NCBI RefSeq assembly: GCF_040581485.1
Contig: NC_090133.1
Location: forward strand, 27,616,139 to 27,680,138
DNA from: Linepithema humile
Lineage: Eukaryota > Arthropoda > Insecta > Hymenoptera > Formicidae
DNA: 64,000 nucleotides
Reading direction: 5' to 3'
In this document: piece after piece, positions 50,501-61,900 of the stretch
Position numbering within the stretch: the stretch's first letter is position 1
Layout: each line of letters starts with the position of its first letter
Notes under the pieces: generated by a model
The model's input: the letters and a program-made list of their open reading frames with translations, nothing else
Database searches by the model: none
What the model was told of the DNA's origin: nothing
Position numbers and translations under genes: made by a program

Positions 50501-53441
50501 CTGTAATTGCAATTATGTATTAATGCAAACATTAACGTGGGACGTGTAGATCGAGAAAGAATGCATTGAAATCTATAGCACTGTCTTTAAGTGTAAAAGC
50601 ATGTTTATATCGTAATTATATTCTAATGAGTTTGGCACATTTTAATTTTAGATAATAAAAAATAATTTTAGATAAAGATTTCAATTTTGAGCGCATCGAA
50701 ATCTGGTTTTTAATTGGATAGTATTTTTTTTCTTGGTTTCACAGTAATGTAACATTGTATTCTGGAGACTGTAAAATCAGCGTCCTTATCGAAACGCACG
50801 TAATTAATAGGTTCATTTAATTGGATTTAATGGGTGGAAAATTTCTGGTAGGTCCCTGCGATATCCTGTTGAGCAACGCGATTATCTCGATTTCCGATCT
50901 CGAACTTGTCCGGAGCCTAAGTGTTCCAGACTAGTCGAACGTGAGGGTAGAAGATAAAGTATATGGCGGTGGAGATGGCTCGGTTCGCACGGCTGAGATA
51001 CGGTAGGATAGGACGAGGCAAGGATACAGCGACCTGGACCATCGGCATTCCGCCGATCTCCTCGTTCCAGCTGTCTCGAAAGTTTTACCTTTGCTTCCAG
51101 AAGATTCTGTCCGTAGTCGTTCGCTTCTTTTATTACATAAAAAAAGATTGTACAAAAATGATTGTAAATTAATTCATAAAAGTTTCGTTTAAATTGCACG
51201 GACGGTTAAATACCAAGGAATTAAATACCGAATCTTGTTACGCCACAGACATATCATAACGGCTAATTTCATTCGTCTGCATTAATACAAAGCACTAATA
51301 CATCATTCCATTAGCTTTCGTTGTATTACGGCTATCCACGCAATTTCGCAATTTGTCAATCAGACTTCTATCAACGGGCGTGATTTCCACAACAACCGAC
51401 GGAACCAAATTATTTTATAACTTTAATGCTTACGTAAATAAATACTTTTTCATCATTTTATGAGATTCTAAATTTAGTTTTATAGCGGCAATAACAAATA
51501 TTAGCAGAAATAAGGTCCAAAAAGAAGGACGGATGTCCGGTCGCAATAAACTTTATCAAATATTGAAAAAAGTAATATCGAATAATCGATGTAAATATAG
51601 ATTCTGTAAAATCTCTAAAATTGTTTGCGCCTTGACATTTTTTTGTAGTTTTTTTTTATTTTTGTGGTCTTTTTTTTCAAAATTTAGTGCTGAACATTCG
51701 ATTCCTGCGTTTGACGATCGAGATATCAAAATATTCCGATTTATTGTTTTACGATATGTCAGGAGATCATTCTAGACTTTCTTACAAAGCACTTTTCCCA
51801 ACCAATGCAATTTGTATGATGATTCACGTGTGGAATTTTTCGAGCGCATTATCGCGTTCGGCGGAAGTTTGAGAGCTGACGGGAGTTCAAGATAGACACG
51901 CGTTTTTACGTTTTCCTCCCTTCAACCATTTTCTCGAGTGTCCTCTTAGATCCGTACTGTCTGAAGAGTCTCCTTGAACGACCGAATGCGTGCCGCAGAA
52001 TGCCAACGAGGCGGTGAGATAAAGGCGAAGAGACCGCAAAGGACAAAATGCGAGATATCTTCGCCGAAGGGAGCACTGAATTGCACATCGCGTCCTGTCA
52101 GAAAAGTCCCCTCGAAAAAACTTCTTTTCGATAACTTGAGCGAAAGCACTTTTCCATCGTGAAGCACTTTCCAGGCATTTATTATGCGTCAATTAAAATA
52201 ATCTTATAAAATGTTTTTATACTTCTTGATTTTCCGTCTTTAACTTACGATGTCTTGAGATTTCATCATTAAATTTGATGGTAACATTTTCTTGATATTT
52301 AAAAAACGTCACATTTTGTGTATCTAAAAAAAAAAAAAAAAAAAAACAATATTTGACGCATTCAGCGTGATGCAGTAATTTTTGTTCTCTGGAATGAATT
52401 TTTTTATTAAATTATCTGTTAATTATCCTGCAAAATAATATAGTACAGGCACGTCAATTAAATTTTTGATAATGGAAATTCTTTTTGTAATATATAGTTC
52501 GACAATGTTAATTTTTATAATTGAAATTTGTTTCGTGGTGTTTAACGTAATAATTACAGTCTTTTACTTGCTAGCTGGCCAACACTTTGGCGATCCGCAA
52601 GCCTCGGGTATGCCCTCTCTCATCGCAGGGCCACATCGCGCAGGATAACCGGTGAATAACCGATTAACTGGTCGAACCAGTCGACGTTAAACTCGGTATC
52701 GTAGTGCCCTCGCATCTGCTCCGTCGTGATCATAAGCGTTACAGTTACGTCCACCCTGCCGGCATCTGATTATTCCAATTAGCACTGTTCTCGTTGTCCT
52801 GATAAATCTTAGACAATGTGCAATATGCAATTAATGAAATAAATTTTGATATACGTGCACGAAATGTCCGATGAACGCTACAAACATCGATTTTACCTGG
52901 ACACATGATTTATCAAGCGAGATTGAAGTGATCGTTACGCAGCATCGAGAGCACCGGAAAATTTCTAGTTAAATCATTTAGAAAATTTTTTCATGTTCAA
53001 GGGATGCACGGGATGTCAGAGCCCGCCGACGGCGACGGCCCCAGCACGGTTGGCCCTCTCGGTCCCGTGGGTACTCTGATTCCGTTATCAGGACGTGGCG
53101 GTGTCGCGGGGATTCGACGGGGTCCAGGCAGACCGCGGCTACGACCGACCGGACCCGGCCATCAGGGCTATCGCTCGTCCAGTCATCATCACGGTAAGAA
53201 GATCCAGAAAGCACTGCCGGTGCCCATCAGGTCTCATCAAGGAACCGTGAGTGTCGCGAGCCAGCAGAAGGCGACCTCATCGTTGTCGCAGCAACGTCCC
53301 GGCGTTTCGTCATCTTCGGCTGCGGCTGTGAACTCGAAGTCGCTGCTGCCGTCATCATCGTCATCGTCGTCGTCGTCGTCCTTGGTGGAGCCACGACCTT
53401 TTGGATTCTACACGCAGCAATCGCATGCAGGATCATCGTAG
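38518..53441 (+). CDS. Ino80: INO80 complex catalytic ATPase (SNF2-family chromatin remodeller)
   Basis: Coding exons: 38518-38651, 38818-38897, 38974-39185, 39262-39435, 39515-39811, 39900-40058, 40151-40320, 40475-40691, 40779-40866, 40972-41263, 41340-41542, 41612-41752, 41823-41944, 42242-42534, 42634-42913, 42998-43150, 43235-43478, 43896-44023, 44109-44203, 45384-45456, 45981-46139, 46217-46319, 46891-47006, 47232-47420, 47642-47996, 53002-53441. All junction phases agree, giving 1638 aa. Order: acidic Ser-rich N-terminus (WLQDILLSDSSDS), DBINO/HSA region (about 265-405), SNF2 lobe 1 with Walker A GLGKT (492-496) and DEAQ (598-601), the long INO80-type insertion (about 764-1086), lobe 2 with STRAGGLGINL and DRAHRLGQ, then a Gly/Arg-rich tail with AT-hook-like KRGRPRGSRR and Ser runs. 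It moves nucleosomes and H2A.Z in the nucleus. An acceptor at 38492 indicates an upstream 5'UTR exon. Confidence 0.97.
44893..45102. mobile_element. Mariner-type MITE in an Ino80 intron
   Basis: The 19-bp inverted ends TTGTGCAATAAGTAATTTC are perfect and extend to (TA)GATTGTGC against (TA)GGTTGTGC. TA dinucleotides flank both sides (44891-44892 and 45103-45104), as expected for Tc1/mariner target duplication. At 210 bp with no transposase frame it is an internally deleted copy. The end sequence resembles insect mariner ends, from memory. Confidence 0.75.
45676..45735. repeat. 12-bp minisatellite (TCAATTGAGAAA) x5
   Basis: Five near-perfect tandem copies; the last two vary at the final base. 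It lies in the Ino80 intron between the exons at 45384-45456 and 45981-46139. Confidence 0.9.
47997..53001 (+). other. Last Ino80 intron, 5 kb
   Basis: This is by far the longest Ino80 intron. It contains a GC-rich block (48780-49200) with a 167-codon stop-free frame (48805-49308) of no recognisable family, (CT) and (GT) runs, an A-tract at 52327-52346, and a possible cassette exon at 52575-52643, listed separately. Its size and content make extra exons or an internal promoter possible. Confidence 0.5.
52575..52643 (+). CDS. Candidate Ino80 cassette or poison exon
   Basis: It follows a TTGCTAG acceptor and reads AGQHFGDPQASGMPSLIAG, then PHRAG, in phase 1, the same phase as the neighbouring Ino80 exons. 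It is exactly 69 bp, so skipping keeps frame. No GT lies at the end: CGCAG is followed by GATAAC, which would need a rare GA-AG intron. If instead the GTGAAT a few bases on is used, an in-frame TAA ends the protein. Confidence 0.3.
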
Positions 53442-53514
53442 TTTTGCTTAGAACGAAAGAACGATCTAGTTTCAAAACATTGATGAGATGTTCGAGATGT
53501 TTTCTTCTGCCAAG

Positions 53515-53591
53515 TGTCGAAATTCGTCGCTGAATTATCGAGCGATAATCGAGCCACGAGTTCGCAGGAAGGTGCGCATCAGCAAAACAGT
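53515..53591 (+). CDS. Candidate alternative downstream Ino80 exon
   Basis: The final Ino80 exon contains a strong internal donor (CACG followed by GTAAGA after 53193). A pyrimidine-rich acceptor (TTTTCTTCTGCCAAG) precedes 53515, and a strong GTAAGT donor follows 53591. Joined in phase 1 it reads VSKFVAELSSDNRATSSQ, then EGAHQQNS, and it ends in phase 0. Frame and both splice sites agree, but the exon that would follow is uncertain. Confidence 0.4.
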
Positions 53592-54465
53592 GTAAGTAGT
53601 GCTTTTCTGTTCACGGATCGCTCGAATTCCGCACGCCGCGTCCCGGCAAGTTTCAGACTCAATTTCAAATGTTGTATATTTATTGTGCATTGTGAGAGTT
53701 GGACTTTTTCAGTGATGACTTTTCAGTGACTCAAGTGTGCAGTATGATTAATATTTCGTCGCTCCCCGTCGTCTCTTGTCCTAAATTGTAATTACATGTG
53801 GCAGGAAGCAGCGTTGACAATATTGTTATAATTATGATTGCACTGCAATTATATTTATTTCACTTATTTATAGCGTAGGAACAAATTTTGTGGCATAGAG
53901 CTCAGACAAAGATAAGCGTTAGAAAATTATCGATCGATATCATCGATGTAAAACTAGGTACTTAATTCGAGTTCTGTCTCTGAATTCGTTTTCTGGATGT
54001 TACAGCGACTCACATTGTTTTTTCAATTTCGATTCGAAAGGTGCGAGAAGGAAATTTTTATCGGACACTTCATCGTTTGCTGCGCGAATGACACGGATGA
54101 ATTCTCAATCGATTGACTCAATTCCACATGATGGTCATGTGCTAGTTCTTGATTTTATTTTAATTGTGCTACACTTTAGTTAATCAACACGACGTCGTGC
54201 GCGCGCGCACGCGGCAACGCCGAATTCTGACGATGATCATCGACAGATTAAATGTCTGGCAGGTTTGTCGAGGAGAAGGTCGCCACACATCACTTTTCTC
54301 TTTTTTTTTTTTTTTTTTCATCGATTGCTCTCTCAGCATCATTGTACATTGTCATTAACTATAGCATTATTCCGTCACTAGACTCGGCTAGCCGATATTT
54401 TTTATGCATGTTATGAAACGTCGTTAGGCCAGTTCAATTTGTAAAAGAATAGTATTTATATTAGC

Positions 54466-54471
54466 AATAAA
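54466..54471 (+). other. Candidate polyadenylation signal AATAAA downstream of Ino80
   Basis: This is the first clear AATAAA (AGCAATAAACTG) after the Ino80 stop at 53441, implying a 3'UTR of about 1 kb if used. Confidence 0.35.
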
Positions 54472-55580
54472 CTGACAAAAATTCAATCTTCATAAATGCT
54501 TTCAATTAATATTAAATAAGGGATAATTAGTTTCTATTCCGCGCTGCTGTTACTCTCGATTATTCTCGAAGAATATGCAAAGGATCGCTGGCGAGAGTGT
54601 GAGCGTAGCAGGAGGAGGACGCAAGGATTCTGTACGATAATGACTGATCAACGAAGCGACGTCCAAAAGCTGGAAGTGCTGGTTAATGGCGCGAGTGTGC
54701 AGCTGTCGGTGGAGCTCGCGTCATCATCTGCGTGATTGGGATCAAGCTGAACGCGAGGAATCCTTCGTGACTCTATCTGATCGCACGACTCGGACTCCCA
54801 TGCGTAGTATATTTTGCGAATTAATTAGCGAATATCCCTTTCCCGTCTGTCTAAATCGATTAGGGGGGTCGATCGATTTTCGTCGGAATCTTTTGAAAGC
54901 GGCGATTAAAAAGTACGCGAAACAATATTGTTGCATGTATCGACTTGATAATACGAAATTTATTTAATTAATTTGATAATATGTATAAGTTGTCTAATTT
55001 CTTAGGATATATTAATATAAGGAATTAATATTTAATTAATTTGATGATGTTTGTCGGTGTTATCTAGTTGTTTTGTAGTAGAGTTTTCAGATGTGCGATA
55101 TAATATTTGGATTTTCACTCTGATTTTATTTCAATTTGTTTTGTAATAAGTGAGTGTAATTTGACTCACGGCGTATCGGCGCATATGCCTACCGGTTTTG
55201 CGTCAACAATAACAATAACAAGTAACAAAGGAGTACCAACAGGAGCTTCAATGAAAGGTGGACTCTTGCGCGCCGACATAATTGCAACGCCCGCATACCT
55301 CAGGTCGTCAGCTTCTATCAAGTCAAGGTCAAGGTCGCTATTGTGGATAAGCACGGATCCCGCTATTTAATGGCATCCAAAAAATCGAGTGAGTATTGCA
55401 AAAGGGAACAGAGTGAGAAGAAGGAAACAGAGGATGCGATAGGGGCAAATGCTGGGAAAAATGTTATTATTACAACGTTTAATATCGTTGTGTTTTTTCT
55501 TCTCGCTACAGCAGTGATTATAGATGCATAATATCTGACTATCGTCATCTTAGAATGCATAGAAATTATACACAAATTAG

Positions 55581-55728
55581 TTTCCAGCCTCGATTAACTT
55601 TAACCGACGGTTAAAACTTGTCGACAAAGTTGGCAAAATTCTTAAACTTTTCTCGTTTGATGATATTTCATTCTTCATGCCAGCAATTATGTCGACAAGT
55701 TTTGTTAAAGTTAATCGACGCTGGGAAT
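55581..55728. mobile_element. 148-bp MITE-like foldback
   Basis: TTTCCAGCCTCGATTAACTT at the left is mirrored by AAGTTAATCGACGCTGGGAA at the right. A second inner pair is AAAACTTGTCGACAA and GTCGACAAGTTTTGT. The interior is AT-rich. Confidence 0.7.
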
Positions 55729-57210
55729 AGTCAGCTCTATATCGAATATTGCGGTTTTTGAAAAAGAAAAGAAAAGATTGCTTAGTGAATAAGTCATTCG
55801 ATAATTTTGGAATAACAAAATCGAATCAACCTTTGATTCAGGTAATAATTAGTCTTTATGTATCTAAGGTCATTCGTTATTTATACATCTACTGATCGCG
55901 TCGCGCGCTGTCACGCAAGGAAAGAGCCAGGACTCGCTTCGTGAGGACCGAGACCTTGCGCTGCACCTGCTGCTCTCAGGTGTACGCGAGCGCGTCTTTT
56001 ATCCGAGCGCGATCTCGGTGCATCTCTTTCCTTCTTGTTCTTTTGTGTTGCACGCCGTATGTACCGCGAGCTCGCCACCTTTATCACCGTCTCTCCTCTT
56101 CTCCGGCCGTCCTTCCTCGTCGAATTTGGTATGGGCACGCGTAGCATCTTCCGCGAATCTTTCGAATTTTTCATCGTCCAAAGCATATTACAACGAATGT
56201 CAGGATTATCGATATAACTATTGAACGATTGTTCTCGTCTGTTTTTATCTATCACAGTATATCATGAGTTATTCATTCGTTCAATTTTACATGAAGGAAT
56301 GATTGAATTTTTCTACCGTAAAATTTGTTTCACCTACTTACTTCCATATTATTTTTTTATTTATACTTATGAGTTTGTGTATTTTTAATTCAATTTAATT
56401 TACATTTGATATAAATTGTGTATTTTAATATAATGTTTGAATCTTGCGCACTTTTAGATCTTCAGGGACATCGCTGCATTTTTTGCATCTGCACACGATG
56501 CAGCTTTTTTACTACAGCTTGTTTTTTTTATTGTGGGTATCGGAAATACTCAACAGGTTTAACTGAATGAATATATATTTATTAGTTGCTCCGTGAAAAA
56601 TAAATATGTAATGTTATTAATATTTCAGCGGAATTATCGATATTGCTTCTCTCGAGTGAACTCATTCATGTATCGATCATTCGAATATATGACGACTATA
56701 ACGATGAGTTGTGATCATATCGGAATAATGCCGCGTGTCGTTTTAAATTGCTCGGTACATCTGGGTGGTTAATTAACTCTCGAGCAGCAATGAGATCGAT
56801 ACGCGATCGGGGGACAAATCGTGACTTGAACTTGACAGTCGCAGGTGCGAGTCGCGAAACGAGTTCCTTCAAGGTCATTGTCAACCTGGTCGCATTTCCG
56901 GTTATTCTTCGCTTCGGGATGTTTAAATAAAATTGCTAATTAATATGCAGCTAAATTTCTTTCGCAATATAAATTTATTTCTCTTGCTTGCCGATTATTA
57001 AATTTGTTCGATTTTAAGAAAGGAAAGAAAGAAAATAATTGCGAGGAAATATTGCTGCGTATTGTAATTGCGCGATTTCTTGCTAAAATTAAATTATCAA
57101 TTTGTGCGTCTACAGAACAACATCGTGCACGCATATTTATTAGATGCTTATTTTTTTTATTCAAATTATTTGAACAATTCTAATATTTATCATATATTAC
57201 ACGTTATATT

Positions 57211-57236
57211 ACACACACAAACACACACACACACAA
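57211..57236. repeat. (CA)n microsatellite
   Basis: CACACACAAACACACACACA-type run, one interruption. Confidence 0.9.
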
Positions 57237-58418
57237 TATGTATTATCATTTAAGTCTAGTACTGAAATCACGACTTACTGGTTTGTCATATTGTTTTTCA
57301 GTTAACTTCTCACGCGATGGCCGTTTGATTAAACGCGATAAGTGACAAAAATGATTTATCCTAACAACGACGGTTTCTTTCGTGTCATGAATGCAGCGGC
57401 AACCGAATGGCACAAACGTATCTGCAGGGGAATCAACAGGTAAGTCGCTGCTAGCGAAATTTAGTATCCCTCTCTTCGACGACGCCAATTTAACCAATTA
57501 ACGCCAATTATTTCGACTACGCAACTGTAACCCGTTAATTTACGATTTCCAACGTGTGGCCCATTTCAACATTTCGCGTATCAATGTACGTTGCATCATG
57601 TGAATCAATCATCGTCAATAAATGATTGATTATTGCGAAACCATTGAAGAGAGATACAACTCATTTTTCGCGTTCTTTTCACCGAAGAAACGTAGCTTAT
57701 TTCCGTTCGTGTCTTTGATTTCAAAATTCTTTCGCAAGAGGAATGCGAATTAGATTCGAAATCACTTTAATTAATTGTCTTCTTGTGTAAATTCGATCCT
57801 CGAAATTACAATGTCCTTGGGAGCGCATGTCTCGCTTTTAGTTCGTAACGTTCGATGGAATAATTTGGCATACGCGCGAGGCTGTAATTAGACGGATAAT
57901 TACACAATTAGGAATTAATATGGTGCGCGTATCCCTGCGCTCTTCCTTCGATTGCATCGGCAGGTAAGCAGTCGGCCGTGCGAGCGAGCGAACGGGCGAG
58001 AGCGTTCGTTCTCGAACATCGTCGTCGTCGTCGTCGTCGTCTATGCCAATTAGGCGCAGCGGCTGGTTGCCACGAAATTAAAGCTCTCATTTTTCGGCGT
58101 GCGAACGTACGAAATTAGCGGAGCGAGACGCGAAACCGACCCGCGTGCTCCCTTCGTGGCACTTTCGACTCGCGAATGTGGCTCATGATGCACCCGATAT
58201 AAGCTCCGACTTCAAGAACAGAGTAAAAAATATCTGTCTGTGTCGGCTTCGTGCGTTTTTCTTAACTTATTTTATGCGAATGAACAGAAATATTTTAAAC
58301 CTGTAGGATTTCTGTAAGAATACAATATTTCGTCATTTCTTGGCTCGAAACAAAATTTTTAGCAGCCGATATAATCTTGAAAAAGAGGAATTTTATATAA
58401 TATCTTAATTTTATATGC

Positions 58419-58536
58419 GCCAGTGATTATAAAAATGAGCTAAATCAAATATTTCAATTTTAAACTATTTTTCAAAAATGGCTTTAATTGAATTTTTCAA
58501 GATTCTTAGCGTAGTCCACCTTTACTGATCACTGGC
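58419..58536. mobile_element. Small inverted-end element (GCCAGTGAT ... ATCACTGGC)
   Basis: GCGCCAGTGATT and GATCACTGGCAC are inverted about 118 bp apart, with partial internal pairing. The short ends make this tentative. Confidence 0.4.
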
Positions 58537-58778
58537 ACATATTTTAATTTAAGATATGTTGATTAAATTCAGCACTTTTAGTAGCTTATTAAAAAATTGA
58601 CTCGAAATTGCTTCATTAAACAAGTAACAAGACAGAATCCAAAAATACATACGATACGTGCTTCCGACAAATTATGAATTCAGGCGTGTATTGTTAAATG
58701 TGTTCACGTGAAACAAGTTCAGCGCGTTCGCACTTGAAAAAAAAAAAAAAAAAACACGTTGCTTACTGTCGCCATGAG

Positions 58779-58878
58779 ACAATTAACGACATCGTTAGGG
58801 CCGCCATCACGAAATAAATATGCGCGGGTTTTTGTGCGTAGAAAGACGCTACGTGTGGGTCAATTAACGGCATCGTTA
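58779..58878. repeat. Direct repeat CAATTAACGRCATCGTTA
   Basis: Two copies, 17 of 18 bases identical, about 81 bp apart (58780-58797 and 58861-58878). They could be a duplicated regulatory motif or decayed target duplications. Confidence 0.6.
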
Positions 58879-58949
58879 AAACATCAGGACTGCGTAATCG
58901 TGAGACACGCATGAAAATTTGTGTGAAAAGAAATCAAGATATGTTTCCA

Positions 58950-58959
58950 TCTCTCTTTT

Positions 58960-58985
<26 letters not shown>
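58950..58985. repeat. (CT)n microsatellite
   Basis: TCTCTCTCTCTCTCTCTC run of about 34 bp. Confidence 0.9.
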
Positions 58986-58990
<5 letters not shown>

Positions 58991-61900
58991 TCTTTTACAC
59001 AGTATTATTTACACGCATGCTAATGTCGTCTTGTCCTCAAAACACATGTTGCGACGTTTGATATTATATTTATTTTCGGAGGAAGTAAAATTTGTTTGGT
59101 GAAATAATATCCATTTTTGGTAAACCGGAGAAAATAAATAATTGATTTCGAAAGAAAGGAAATTTCGTGTAACACATCTTAATCTTTTTCTTATTTAATA
59201 TCTAATTAATGAGGGACCTGTTGATAAATTCAAAATATAGGATCGTAATATGTAAGATAAAAAATTATTGATTTAAAAAAAGAAAGAAGAAAGTCGTTGT
59301 CGTCGTCGTCGACGTTTCGAAAGCGAGAAAATTTAAAACAATTTGCGAGCTTACTTAATTAAATTTAATCAGATTTTTATCGAAACTGTAATACCTTGGA
59401 TGATCCTCTACATCGATTTTTTCTTAGAAATCTACAAGCGAACTTCACAAGGTAGCTATTTTCATAATTACTAAATATCTTGGTAATTAAATCACAGGCT
59501 GCATTTAAATGTGAAATTGTATGTAAAACAGTCTTTGCAAATTACAGAGCTATTTTGCTCCAGTACGGAACCCTTCAATTTTTGGCGTACGTAATTTCGC
59601 GTAGGAACATTTCTCAAGTGAACTTGAAACTTGCTTTCTGCAGTATCTCGCTCGCAGTATAGCCAGGCGAGGTCTAAGGATGTCGTCGGGCGAGTCGGGC
59701 GTCGGTGGCGGCGAGGCACCGAGCGTGCTTCCTGCTGCTTGACCGGAAGTCGCGAGTCAGAGGCTCGGCTCTACGTAGGCGTTACGCTTCCTTACGCGTA
59801 TCTATACCGTCTCGCTCCTAGTTTCTGCTGCCAGTGCTCGCCCGCTACTGCCCGCTTGAGGGATCGTGCCGAGCCTCAAGGACATCGCTGGATTAGTCGG
59901 GATATAGTATCGCGTTTCATTCATGATCCTCGAACTTTGAAAGATAGGGATTCGATTAAATAGAGAGTCTTCTTCTTCGATTTAGAATTCGATCTTTTTA
60001 AAATTTGTTTTAATTTTAATTATCAAGATATTTAATAACGCGATACAACAGACAAAGATAGTTGACGTACACTAAATTACACAAACGATAAAAATATTTA
60101 ATTTTCACTGCAAAAATACAATATATTGCTGTTAATTATATAACAGAATTCTATTTTGCACTAAGCATTGCTACTTGATGTTTTATTAACATATTTAATA
60201 TCAATTTTAATGAAACGCAATAACAGAACAATTAAATTTAAAAAATGATATAAAAGGGGAATAAACGAAAAATATGTAATTAATTATGTTTTTAGCTTAG
60301 CGCCAGAGAAATTGAATTTTGTTCACTATTTTGTTTACTTTGCGCGAAAAAATTTTTCAGTAATAATTGAAGCATTAAAAAAAACTAATAATCCGACTTT
60401 CTGCGACGCGTTTCGAGAAAAACGATTTGTCGTCATTCGGTTTTCTTCTCGGATAGCTTTATAATTCAGTGCGGAAACATAATAGAAGAAAATCGCGCAG
60501 TCATAAATCGGCGTGACGTTGATATTTCAACCAATCAACGCTTGTTCTTCAGTCTTGATGGTTTCTCCTTAATGTTAACTCGTTACCTTACCGTCGGCAT
60601 GAATATAGAACGAAGGGGAATGCCACGAAGGTGGCCTCAACCGTACATCCGGATGATATAAATGAGAAGCTCAACTTCCTTGGTAGCCGATATTGTGTTA
60701 AGAGAAATTTCTACAATCGTGAAAAGATTTTTCGACAGTTCGTAGCCGATTTTTTCTTACGCAAATTTGTTCTTAATATTTTATTCTAAATATTCTAATT
60801 GATCGTAAAGTTCTCTTCAATTAAAATCTATATAAAATCAAATTGAAAATATAATTTTGTTATTTATTTGAATATGTAAAGCTTCCTAAATTCTTAAACG
60901 GTTATAAAATGAAACTGCAATTATAAAACATGAGAATTTACGAGAACCTTTTTTATTTCGAATATCGTGTTCTAATAAAGTGTCGCATCTTCGTGGTCGC
61001 ATCAGACAAGAACTTAAAATGTACGATGAATTGGAGAAGGACGAACTCGCTGAAGTTCTAATACATAATCAGTTCGTGTCAGCTCGTGCGAGGGAAAGGG
61101 ACGAAAGCGATGCGCGCGACGAAATCGTACGAAAGAATAATTTCTCCTGTCAGACTACTTCGTGGCTTGGAAGAGAATTATCTTTCGGTCCGTGCACTCG
61201 ACGGGGAACCTAATTTCAGTCTTCCTGTCATGGGAATGTGCGCACCCCGTATTGTGATCTGAAACACGTAGCGCGATCCGAGAATAACAGTCGCTACGAT
61301 GGAAACTTCCTCTGGCACGCAAGTCCGATAACCCGCTTCGTTATCAAGGTGCCTTCGAACGATCGATATTTATTGTCAATCAATAGCGGTGGCTCAATAT
61401 ACACAGTGTCCTGGAAACGCCGACGTTAATTTCAAGCCGATATCAATACGTTAATAAGCGAAATTCAGTTTCCTCTGTTTTTATCGCGTTTGAATCTCCT
61501 TGCACCGACAATTCGCCAATATTCTCCGGCGAGCGTTCGATATCACTGTGTCGATCGTACGAGAGCCCCTTCGAGATTTCAATTCGAGAGATTAAATTAA
61601 TTCGCGCGCAACGACATAAGGCAATGCCGAGTTAATGGCCTCGTTTATAATGACCGCCTTCACCTTGCTTTTCACGATGCGCCCAAGTCCTTTCGTGCTT
61701 CCCCACTGCCCGTTTTCGGGCAACGACTCGAATGATTTTATCGCCGCTTCCTCCGTCTCTCCTTCCTGCTTCCTGAGCGTGCGAGCCGATCGTTCCGCGA
61801 GCATTGAAGTAAGTTTCGTTACGGAAATTAGCGATTCAACGCCGAACGCGCGTCGTCCTTATGAATTAAGCCGCGCCCCTGCGCTACGCTCGTGCGTGTA

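Noticed and set aside
59631..59963. 110-codon GC-rich frame after a CTGCAG acceptor
   Set aside because: Composition explains the openness, several frames are open, and no recognisable domain or upstream partner is certain; kept only as a possible Ino80 terminal exon.
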